Shown here one piece after another: positions 24,611 to 34,350 of a DNA stretch of 64,000 nucleotides. Position numbers and translations under genes: made by a program. Source of the stretch: Circinella umbellata (Eukaryota > Mucoromycota > Mucoromycetes > Mucorales > Lichtheimiaceae); assembly GCA_025093555.1 (NCBI GenBank), contig JAIWNF010000084.1, positions 62,001 to 126,000 of the forward strand, in the 5' to 3' direction. Position 1 is the stretch's first letter, and every line of letters starts with the position of its first letter. The notes beneath the pieces were generated by a model, which was not told the DNA's origin, ran no database searches, and saw only the letters and a list, made by a program, of their open reading frames with translations.

Positions 24611-24759
24611 AAAGACTAAACCCAAATCCATACTTTAATATATACATTTATATCATATAAAGTTTATAATTGATGTTGCTGTTGTATGTGATAAATATAT
24701 GCTTGTGTATGTATTTTATAAAAAAAAATATGTATCTATATATATAATAATGGTGTCAT

Positions 24760-25229
24760 TTATACAATTCTTGGTGCAAGAGAAACAGCTTTCATCCAAT
24801 TCTTTTGTCGTAATTCAGCTGCAACAACACCTAATACACGGGTACCAAGTGGTTCCTTTTTGGTATTAAGCAGAATGCAAGCATTGTCGTCAAAACGGAT
24901 ATATCGTCCGTCAGGTCGTGCCATTTCTTTTTTGGTTCGCACAACAAGTGCATGCTTTACGTCACCCTTTTTAACCTTTTGTGATGCTGCTTGACCTGTA
25001 AGGTTAGGGTTGATAGGTCGTGCACGTTTTACAACACATACAATTTCATCGCCTAAGTTTTTTTTCGTTAATTAATATTGATTATCTTGTTCTGAAAGTT
25101 TGATAAAAAAAACATAGAATTAACTTTACCTGCACGTGCGAAACGTGCACCACTCATGACACGAATACATTCAGCAACAATAGCACCCGAATTATCAATA
25201 ACGTTTAATGTGCCTTTTAATCCAATCAT
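24760..25229 (-). CDS. MRPL38: Mitochondrial large-subunit ribosomal protein uL14m
   Basis: Two exons separated by a short intron near 25131-25058 encode about 130 residues. The sequence follows the uL14 family from the first residue: [16 protein letters not shown], then [30 protein letters not shown], and a C-terminal [11 protein letters not shown]. uL14 binds 23S-type rRNA near the subunit interface of the ribosome. The Arg/Lys pattern and the INPNLTG segment after the second strand resemble the yeast mitochondrial form (Mrpl38), as does the absence of a long presequence. It is convergent with the cell-surface gene, about 150 bp away. The symbol follows yeast naming. Confidence 0.92.
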
Positions 25230-25411
25230 AGTTTTTGTTGATAGTGTTGTATTATATGTGTGTTTTTACAATAGTAAAAGTAACTGACGGACTAGAGTAA
25301 TAATAAATAAACAAATAAAAATATAGCGGGCTTTGTTTTTTTTTTTTACTTTTTAACAAATCCTTCAAGCCAGAAGGCGGCTTAAAAAGAAAAAGGTAAC
25401 GCAATTTTTTT

Positions 25412-27568
25412 TTATTTGATAGTAAATCTTTGCCTTTGAATTCTACTATAATTACTAAAGGTTTTATATGCACTGCGTACAAAACATAATCCAATAGATT
25501 GATAATTATCATTATCATTGGTCTTCTTGATGACAGGATATGCCTTAAATTTTCTATTACAATGCTGAACATCAAATGATATGCCACACAAAATCACACA
25601 CTCCGAGCAATCTGAGGTAGTGAGAGAAAAACAGATGCTTGAGATCATAGTATCTTTGTTCGCTACATCTGTTGCTGGTACAAGTGAATTAAGTAATAAT
25701 GTATGTGTTATTTGTAATCCGGTGGCTTCTTCCAATACAGTCAAATCTCTTGGATCCATCCATAACTTAGTACAGGAAAGAAAATTATTATTATTCTTGA
25801 AATCGTTCTTTGTTGCCTTTAAGTTTGTAGTTTCTGGTCTTGAGGACTCAGTTGATAGTAAAGTTGTTTTATACGAAAAAATCTGGTTCATTGAAAAGCT
25901 TTTGAAGCAATCATCCCAATCGAATGGTTCCACTGATACAGGGATATATTTACAATACATATACATAATACCATCGTGAACGAGATAGCTGCTTTTTGCT
26001 GTTGCTAGTAAGTATGTATTGTTGTCATCATTGTCAATGTTACTGGTATATTTATTTTTATTCGTATTAGGTGCAGTTTTTATCTTGTTGTTCGCTATTG
26101 CTAATGTAATGACTACTTTTCGAACCAGCTTTTGTATACGAATCACAACATCATTATTAGTAGTACTTTTTTCTTTGTTGTTGTTACTTGGTGGCCAGAG
26201 ACTTTTTTGCGTCTTTTTAGTTCCGTGGTTCAATGTTGTAACTGACACGTTGGTATTGTTACTTTTGGCATACACATGCTCACCAGATACACCAGTCCAT
26301 GAGGGAAGCTGACTACAGTACTGTCTCATTGTGCTTGGATACGCCTTTGTAGGTTTACCAAAACATAAAATTGTCAAATCATGATTAGCAATTTTGCTAT
26401 ACAAATCGACCATTTGTGTTAGAACAGATTTCTTGGATGTGATATGTAAATCGTCAATATTGTGAAAAATGTTGGATAATGCAAATAATCGATCGTGCTC
26501 TTTAGTACTTCGTCGTGTATGAAAATGTCTCAGAACGGTGCTTGCTGTAGTTGTAGTTGTAGTTGTAGTTGTTGATGGTAATGATGTTATGTGATTCTGT
26601 TGCTGGGGCTTTTTGCAAAGTGATTTAACATAATAAGCAGCTATTCTTGTAACATCAGATGCTACTGCAAACTGGCTGTAATAAATATGACGCATGGAAT
26701 CAGACCATAAATGAGTATTCTCTCCAACAAAAAGAAGCCTTTGCGATGATATTGCTTCTTGATATGTCCATGCTCGCATAGACCACTGCGATTCAAGAAT
26801 AGCACTGATACAACGAGAAATATTATGATGACCAATAGGATAATATGTGGACTGTGTTGCTACTGTTGTTGATAGTGGTACTTTACGAGCTATTTTCATC
26901 TCTGGTACAAGTACGACAGTATATTGGGCATTACTGTAATATTGATGCATTTGCCGCATCTCAATGTCTTGTTCAGCTTTTGGTTTTTTTTTGTTGATAC
27001 ACAAGTAATCATACCAGATGTACTGAATATTAAAGTCTTTACATATCTGTTGAATTGCATCTTCAAACTTTACAAAAGAAACAATATCCTCATTCTCTTG
27101 TTCATCGTGCTTAGTTTTATCATATACTTGTTGTAATTGGTGTTTCTTCTCGGCTTCTGTTTTCGCAGTAACAGCTGTTGCTGCTATTGGAATTTGAGAA
27201 TTATAAGGATGGTGGAAGATTAATTTGTGTTTGGCCTTGTCAACTCGAATACTGTTATCCTTAGCACGAACCACGATATCGCCCGACCAATTCCAAGCGT
27301 AGGAAAGAGCACAGTAACCTTCTTTGTTCGCTTCTGTACCTGGTACAATAGTCATATCTGATATACGTACTAGGCGCGGGGGCCGGAACGGGTTCTTTTT
27401 CTTCTTATCATTAGATGGTGAGAGTGTCATGAGGTGGCGAATACCTGGTGGTGGTCGTTCGTTGCTCTGTTCCAATGCTTGTAACTTTGATGTTTTTCGG
27501 TCGCCGTATAATGCAATGTCGCCATCAGCGAATATCGGGTACTGCTTGGTATCGTATGTAATATACAT
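25412..27568 (-). CDS. HET (heterokaryon incompatibility) domain protein
   Basis: Intronless 718-residue frame. The three blocks of the HET domain are readable in order: RLVRISDM leading to GYCALSYAWNWSGD (about residues 65-95), then IQYIWYDYLCINKKKPKAEQ followed by MRQMHQYYSNAQYTVVLVPE (about 185-225), and MRAWTYQEAISSQRLLFVGE (about 265-290), with a later EHDRLFALSNIF block. HET domains trigger cell death or growth arrest after fusion of unlike hyphae in ascomycetes and are considered TIR-like in fold. The C-terminal half is low-complexity (Thr, Asn, Lys-rich) with no recognised repeat domain. The start at 27568 is the first ATG. Function in this organism is unknown; the family is inferred from motifs. 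Confidence 0.85.
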   Translation of the reverse strand: MYITYDTKQYPIFADGDIALYGDRKTSKLQALEQSNERPPPGIRHLMTLSPSNDKKKKNPFRPPRLVRISDMTIVPGTEANKEGYCALSYAWNWSGDIVVRAKDNSIRVDKAKHKLIFHHPYNSQIPIAATAVTAKTEAEKKHQLQQVYDKTKHDEQENEDIVSFVKFEDAIQQICKDFNIQYIWYDYLCINKKKPKAEQDIEMRQMHQYYSNAQYTVVLVPEMKIARKVPLSTTVATQSTYYPIGHHNISRCISAILESQWSMRAWTYQEAISSQRLLFVGENTHLWSDSMRHIYYSQFAVASDVTRIAAYYVKSLCKKPQQQNHITSLPSTTTTTTTTTASTVLRHFHTRRSTKEHDRLFALSNIFHNIDDLHITSKKSVLTQMVDLYSKIANHDLTILCFGKPTKAYPSTMRQYCSQLPSWTGVSGEHVYAKSNNTNVSVTTLNHGTKKTQKSLWPPSNNNKEKSTTNNDVVIRIQKLVRKVVITLAIANNKIKTAPNTNKNKYTSNIDNDDNNTYLLATAKSSYLVHDGIMYMYCKYIPVSVEPFDWDDCFKSFSMNQIFSYKTTLLSTESSRPETTNLKATKNDFKNNNNFLSCTKLWMDPRDLTVLEEATGLQITHTLLLNSLVPATDVANKDTMISSICFSLTTSDCSECVILCGISFDVQHCNRKFKAYPVIKKTNDNDNYQSIGLCFVRSAYKTFSNYSRIQRQRFTIK

Positions 27569-29614
27569 TATTACGTTTTCTTAGCATACACTTCTTTTAC
27601 TGATTCGATGAAATGAACTAAATAACATAGACCCATTTAATACAATGTCTATTGTATTATATACCTTTATTTAAAAAAGTAAAACTTCAAAATAGTTACC
27701 TTTTTTTCCTACGTATGTAGGATTTTTATCTTATAAATTATTATTGTCGTATTCTCAGAATACAATTGTATATAATAATGACATAAAGAGAACCAAGAAC
27801 TTGATATATATCAAAAATAATCCCGGGATGAAAAAAAAAGAAGAAAGAAAAAACCGTAGTCTTATACAAAGAAGATAGGTAGATAGAAAAATAAAAGAGA
27901 GCTTTGCTTGTTGTATTTCTTAGTGACTAATTTGCTTTTAATACTTTTTATTTTTCAACTAGTTATGTGAATTGTGTGTAACTTTAATTACGTTTTACGG
28001 CATAATAACATTCTTTGGACCCGCTCCATTTTGTTTAACCTGGGCATCTTTGTAATCCTTTACATTATATCTTTTTACCAAAAGGAAATGACGGATAAAT
28101 AATAACTTTAGATAGTTACGGTTTTTAGCGATGATGAGAAATTCGAAATGTCTTCTTTGACGTTTATCGTATATCAAATCCTGCTGTATGTAATAAGTGT
28201 TTCTTCTGGCATGATCGTGCTATGTATCTATTCCTCTTAATTTATTATACATATCTTTAAATAGTTGTAAATACTAATATAATCTTATATAAAGTTGGTG
28301 TCGATAAAAATGTGTGGCGTGATATATAATGTAATTATTATGAATTCTTCTACCACATTGATCAGGAGGATGAGAATATTCTCATAGACAGACATTCTTT
28401 TCTTTTAAATGCGTGAGACGATTGTGCTATCTACAATAATCATTTTTGCGCGAAGAATTAAAGAAGCAAAATAATAAAAGACTGTATCACCTATTATACT
28501 AGTTATTAATATGTTATTATATAATTATGTATACATAAGTAAATACATCAGGTTCAGGTTTGATATTAAAGAACAGTGATTAAATAGCTAGAAAATCATC
28601 TATAATAAAAATGCACTACAACATTTGGGTCTTTTTCTTGTATTTCCCATTGATTTTTTTGCAACCTCTACATGTATAAATAGATCCTTCCTTTATAACA
28701 CAACATTGGTGTGCCATCTTTTTTTTAAAAAAAAAATTGTAATACTCCTACTTATCCATTTTTTTTTTCGTTTATAATATTTTTAAGCTTCTAACATTCG
28801 AAGATATATGGGACAAAGTATGCTCAGCAATGTAGCATGACAAAAAATAAAAAAAAACAATCATTTGTATATATGCTTTTATATCCCTACTAGTCATCAA
28901 TGTCGAACCAGTATATTTTATTTGATCTATGGTGAATAAATTATTTTATTTAACATTCATAATATTCTGCTCCATAATATGACCTAATTTGTTGTTATTC
29001 CATAACATATCTTCGACTGATCAATTTTTTAGATATTGTCAAGAGTCATAAATCACTACATATCATAAATCATCTATAAAAATATATTTTATACGCAAGG
29101 GAATTGCTATAGATATACCAAAAAATACTTCATTGAGTAATTTTGAGCCTATATGAGATGCCCAATTTTATAGTTTTTCGAAGAAATACTATAATACAAT
29201 ACAACTATATTAAGAATTATTTGTTAACTTTGTATTTGTAAGGTACCCATAACAATTTCAAAAAAAAATCGATACGTAGAAGGAGTTGTCACACACAATA
29301 AAATTTTCTTTATTTTATTGTTTTTCATGCATCGTTTAGTCTGCGTAAGCTATTATAATATTTAAGGATCTATTTAAAATAATGATCCCATAAAAATAAG
29401 GATCATATTTTCAATAAAATTAGCTACTCGCTAAAATAGAAGTCATTAGTAAATTTTTAAAGCTTTGGTTCTTTAGATCATTTAACTATATGAGCATCGT
29501 CAATATTATAAAGCAGCCAATGAAATGCTGTGACTTGATTTTTTTTTTTGAAAGAGGGGTCCGAGCAAAGCTTTGTTTAGGGTGTCATTTTCGGGCAGTT
29601 GATACTCAAAATCA
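27569..29614. other. 2-kb gene-poor region
   Basis: AT-rich spacer between the divergent HET gene and the MICOS subunit gene, so it contains both promoters. One coding-like island (27995-28219, minus) is listed separately; the rest shows nothing. Confidence 0.5.
27995..28219 (-). CDS. Coding-like island of unknown identity
   Basis: A 75-codon open frame ending in TAA and preceded by an acceptor-like ACATAG. It contains an internal ATG at 28177. The peptide is basic with aromatic clusters (IYDKRQRRHFEFLIIAK, then VKRYNVKDYKDAQVKQN) and has codon usage like the true genes. No upstream exon or family was recognised. It may be a terminal exon, a small protein starting at 28177, or a relic of a mobile element. 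Confidence 0.3.
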   Translation of the reverse strand, partial: HDHARRNTYYIQQDLIYDKRQRRHFEFLIIAKNRNYLKLLFIRHFLLVKRYNVKDYKDAQVKQNGAGPKNVIMP

Positions 29615-30834
29615 ATGTTCTCTCCAGTAGTGAAGAAATCGGCAAGTGGAACAATTACCATTCAATAAAAACGCGTTAATGGATACATTTATCATCTGAC
29701 GACGATTTGATTCTAACATTTGTAAAAACATAAATTTTAAAATTTATCGTTGTATATATAAATAGTTGGCAACTGCTGCCGTAGGTGCTACTGCATTGGC
29801 TACATTGCCTAATCAAAATGTCTATGCCGAAGAGACCAAAAAGTCTGGCAAGGTAAATCTATATAATATTTAATAGGGAAAAATTAAAGACGAAAGATTT
29901 ACAAAGCTTACATTGTGATGGCGAATTTTATATTTATATAATTTATATAGCTTAGCATTTACGACGAACCTCAAGCTAAAGTCGTTATTGTTGAAGAACC
30001 TACAAAGTTAGAAGAACATGTGGCATACGCTGAAAAGCTTGCTAATGAAAAGGTTGAAGAGGGCAAGGTAAATATATAATCATTATACACAACATTTTCA
30101 ATAAGTTTCAATATCAATTGATAATTATAGATATACTAATTATATATTTTATAGACACACGTCAACAAGTTACACGGTGAATGGAGACAATTTGAACAAT
30201 GCGTTAAAAGTATGTTATAATCATTATCATACATAGCACGTAAATGACAAATACAGATGATAATAACAATATTTGATGTTCAATCATAGATACTGTGAAA
30301 CAAACGATTGACAAGGACGAAGAAATTCTTCCTAATGCATTGTATATTGGCGTCGCAGCGTTGGCTGGTACCATCCTTGCTCGCAACCGTAATATCGTTC
30401 TTCGATTTGCTACGTCGACTGCATTGGCCGTTGGTGCATCACATTATCTTTTGCCAAAGACTACTCACAACGTCTGTGTTCAACTTGAAAAGGTCGAACG
30501 TAAATACCCTCAACTCCAATCTGCACATCAATCCGTGAATGAAGCTGTCGGGGATGCTCGTAAACAATTTGATGATGCTATCGCTCAAGTCCGTAACTCT
30601 GTTGATGAGAATATTCTCAGTCAATTTCAACAAAAGGATGCAGCAGAAAAAGCCAAAGATAAGTTTGAAAACGTAAAGAAGAATGTTGAAAGCATGTACT
30701 CTACCCGATCAAACGTAAGTTAATAATTATTATCATCTTATAAATGAATTTTTTTTTTGATATTTTACTGATTCTAACTTAATAATAATTATTAATAGCC
30801 TGGTGTTGAAGAAACCTTAAAAAAGAATAACTAG
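29615..30834 (+). CDS. MICOS complex subunit Mic26/Mic27 (apolipoprotein O-like)
   Basis: Inner-mitochondrial-membrane protein of the cristae-junction MICOS complex. Exons from about 29765 join into a protein beginning LATAAVGATALATLPNQNV, with a middle segment SIYDEPQAKVVIVEEPTKLE, then THVNKLHGEWRQFEQ, and the membrane part LPNALYIGVAALAGTILARN with a second hydrophobic stretch STALAVGASHYLLPKT. Paired helices after a short acidic region are the apoO/Mic26-27 layout; a coiled-coil tail follows. The first exon is not certain: an ATG at 29615 with a donor at 29627 splices in phase (four codons), but another short exon is possible. The C-terminal exon ends at a TAG at 30832-30834. Confidence 0.8.
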
Positions 30835-31186
30835 ATCTCCAAACCAATTCGAACAAAAAACAGCTTATGATAAAAAAAAATTGATAAAAAAAAAAGCAAT
30901 TTTATATACATTTTTCATTGTTATCTTTTTTTGTTTTGTGTTTCCTTTTTTTAGAGGTGTTACGTTCCCCCCATCATCCCCGTTGATCATAACATTAACA
31001 TATTATACTCGCAATTCATACACACTTATACACCAGACACTCAACTTTTCTTTTCTTTTCAACCACATCGAAAAAATAATAAACATTATTTTATATACAT
31101 GTATAAAAACTTTTTGGGTTTATAGAGTATCTTGTATTATATTAGGAGATATATTCGTAATTTTTTTAGCTATAATTATGATTTAT
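30835..31186. other. Convergent spacer between the MICOS gene and ILV6
   Basis: AT-rich 3' flanks of two convergent genes; nothing further seen. Confidence 0.5.
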
Positions 31187-32184
31187 TTATCCAGGAGGAA
31201 GAGATGTAGCATCCACAGCTTCGTGTTCTTCACCAGAGTCGTCATCCTGAGGTTCTTCTTCTGGTAAATGAGCTCTTGGTAAAGCCATGACACCAGTTCG
31301 TGATGCCTCTAATACACCAAATGGTCTGCATAACTTGATAAAAGAAGTAATACGACCTGGCTTAGCACATAACTCAATAATAACTGAATCAGTTGAAACA
31401 TCCAACAGTCTTCCCTCAAACAAGCGAGTTAATTCAGTCAATGCACGTAAATGAGCTGAAGTTTCTCTCAATTTTTTGGATGCCCAAACCACATCTTCTT
31501 CATCTTCTTGTTCTGGGACTTCATTTATTTCAGCTTCAGGACCCAAAATAGATACACGTAAGAGGAGTAATTCACGTTCGACCAACTTCGTGTTTGTATA
31601 ATCCAAAACAGCCCACATAGGTACCTAAAATTCACATTTATTTAAAGTAGGTATGTTTGTTAGTGCTAAAGCAACCCCCCCCACGCAGCAATAACAACAA
31701 TAAAAACTTACAATATCCTCCAACTGATGCTTTGCTTGTTCAATCTGGGCATCATTACCATTTAACACAATAGTCATTCGACTCAATCCCGGTAATTCAG
31801 TATGAGCAGCGACAAACGATTCAATATTAAATCCACGAGATTGTAAAATACCAGAGACACGTGTAATAACTCCAGGTTCATTATGAGCTAAACAACTAAG
31901 AATTTGACGACCTGTCTTTGGCTTAAGTTCAGTTGTATGATGAAGAATATTAAAAACGGCTTGTTCAACGGTAGGAGTCTTGGCAGCTGCTTGAGGATAA
32001 TGACGTCGAGATGCGCTCACTGCTGTAGTGTGAAGACAGCGTCGAGGTGCCTTTTACAATTCAAAAGCCCATAAATATTTAGCTTTTCATGTTTAGACAT
32101 TTTTTCTCCTTTTCTTTGTTTTTTGATCCGTAATATGTAAATATTTACCAATTGAGCAGCGCGTAATAAATGTGTTCTCAACAT
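31187..32184 (-). CDS. ILV6: Acetolactate synthase regulatory (small) subunit
   Basis: Regulatory subunit of acetolactate (acetohydroxyacid) synthase, the first common enzyme of valine, leucine and isoleucine synthesis, located in mitochondria. Three exons encode about 285 residues. The N-terminus (MLRTHLLRAAQL, then basic residues) fits a mitochondrial presequence. The first ACT domain is clear: ILSCLAHNEPGVITRVSGIL, RGFNIESFVAAHTE, LSRMTIVLNGND. The second half has WAVLDYTNTKLVERELLLLR and FEGRLLDVSTDSVIIELCAK, the C-terminal ACT-like domain, then an acidic tail. In fungi this subunit activates the catalytic Ilv2 and confers valine feedback inhibition. The catalytic subunit is not in the window. 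Confidence 0.95.
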
Positions 32185-33078
32185 GACTTTCTATCAAGTG
32201 AGAAATGTAAAAAAAAGAAGAGAGAAAGAGATATAAAGGAAGAACGGTTTATTTTTTTTTTATTTTATTCTTTTTCTGTTATTTCCCGATGTCATCGCCG
32301 TTGTAGAGTCGAGTAAACATGGTAATGCAACAATCAACCTGAATCATCCTGATCGACCGATTTTTATTGGCTTGTTTAGCAATTCCGCATCAAGAAAAAA
32401 AAAGAACTGGATTTTAAAGTTTTCCTAGAAAAATAAAATTAACTAAAAAGGTTCAGTCATGTGAAAAACGTCAATTTGTTGCTGCTGGTATGACAAACAA
32501 CCTTTTCTTCTATTAACATAACTTGTCAAAAGAAGGGTATATATGGAAGTTCAAAGTGAGGTAATAAATATATGTTGAGAAATGTTTTTGTTGTCTAGTA
32601 ACCATTTGTTCGTCGTAAAGAACAGTTGTTCAGAATAAAATGTTCATTATTATAATAATATCTTTTACATCTAACCACAGAACTTTTTTTTTTCGCAAAA
32701 CCGTATCATTTGGCCTATGTAAGAAAATCAAACAGTATAAAATTACATAGTGGGGAAAGAAAAATAATATATATATTTGTGTGTTATACATATGTGGTTC
32801 TAAATTCATGTAATAAATTATTCATACTACACCATTTATGGTATCAAAACATAATATTGTTTAGTATTTTTATAATTTTTTCCAATGCGTATTGAATGCA
32901 ATGCTATTAGAGCTATTATCATTTATGCACTGACAAAGTAGAATCCAGTCGAGAAAATCCGGGGAAGTAGATTGGCAATAACTCTATAATAATCATTGGA
33001 TCCCCCACCCCAAACAGAAAAAGAAGACAAATCGATTAGACAAGTAGTTTCAATCTTACTGATTTTCTACTTTCATTT
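32185..33078. other. Spacer between ILV6 and the macro-domain gene
   Basis: AT-rich region that is upstream of ILV6 and downstream of the macro-domain gene. No motif was identified with confidence. Confidence 0.5.
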
Positions 33079-33962
33079 TCACCGTCTTTTTTTCATTAAA
33101 TTACCTTCATAGATTGCTTTATCACGTTCAGAATAAACACAAAATACAATTGTATCAAGCTAAAAAAAATATTACAGTAAATAATTATTTTATACAATCG
33201 AGTAAAGGCATAATAATAATGATAATAATTGTCCCCTACCGAATTTTTTCCAAGAGCAATATCTGTCATTAAATAAGCTCTAACTGTAGAAAGTGCAATA
33301 TTAGCTGCTTCTTCATGATCAAAACCAAAAGCACCTGTTGAAATACATGGAAATGCCACAGTTCGCAATAGATGTGTTTCACACCTTTTAAGTGAGTTCT
33401 GATAACAACTGGCGAGAATATGCTTTTCTTGATTATGTGGACCTACAGTGTGAATGACATCTGATAACAGCATAAAAATTCACCCAATTTTAGTCAATCC
33501 GTAAGCTACTTTTTTTGTCTGTATATAAACAAGAAATTAAGCTTACATTTTGCAGGCAGAAGATATCCTTTTGTAACCTTGGCTTCCTGTATATATGCAA
33601 ATTGCATTACGAAGATAGTTAAAATTACTTATACGTACATATATAAAAGATGTGTTATTTTTAAGTTTACAGAAAGAAAGAAAGTAAACTTACACCACTA
33701 ACACATCCTTTGAGAGTTTGACATTCTTGGAATAGCATAGATCCTGCAGCTCTAATAATAACAGCTACAAGGTTAAAGATCACGTGTTACATGTATACAT
33801 AGAGTATCGTTTCAGATGTTTTTTTTTGGAAGGAAGATGATGATGATCTAAGTTCCAGTTATAAAACATAAAAGAATTATAGATAACTAATGATCTGCTT
33901 ACCTATGAATTTGACCGTTTGCTTTATTTTTGTACAGCATGAGTTGAAAACGTAAGCGTAGC

Positions 33963-34008
<46 letters not shown>

Positions 34009-34350
34009 TAGTTGTCTACGTATATGGCTTACCTCCTCCACCAGGTTGAAGGTTAGAATTACTTGGATTGACTAAATACATATACATTTGAATGGGTTTT
34101 TGAATTATATAATATATATCATTAAAAATCTTAAGTATGTATATATATATATTATTTACCAATAGCATCTACGTGTAATGAGGTAATATCAAAATAGCTA
34201 GTGATTGGGAAAAAAATTAGTGGATAATTATTGATTATATTGGTTATAAAATATAAAGTACCATAAGCCTATTTTTGAAGCAATTCGACGTTTCAAAATC
34301 TCTTCTTGATGGATAGCTCGAGTGGCTACACCTGAAGGTCCACCTAACAT
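33079..34350 (-). CDS. Macro-domain protein (MacroD-like ADP-ribose hydrolase fold)
   Basis: Eight exons (34350-34262, 34197-34160, 34071-34033, 33921-33903, 33751-33694, 33586-33547, 33460-33240, 33159-33079) join exactly in phase to 194 residues. The order of macro-domain hallmarks is complete: FDITSLHVDAIVNPSNSNL, the Gly-rich loop PGGGANGQIHRAAGS, CQTLKGCVSGEAKVTKGYLL, YVIHTVGPH, and VAFPCISTGAFGFDHEEAA. Macro domains bind ADP-ribose; MacroD members remove it from Glu/Asp and hydrolyse O-acetyl-ADP-ribose. The loop usually reads GGGVDG with a catalytic Asp; here it is GGGANG, so hydrolysis may be weak or lost while binding remains. The last exon could alternatively continue through another intron at 33110. 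Five of the exons are under 60 nt. Confidence 0.9.
33965..34005 (+). repeat. 41-base poly-T tract inside a macro-gene intron
   Basis: An uninterrupted run of 41 T on the plus strand (poly-A in the transcript) inside the intron just before the 19-nt exon of the macro-domain gene. True length may vary with sequencing. Confidence 0.95.
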
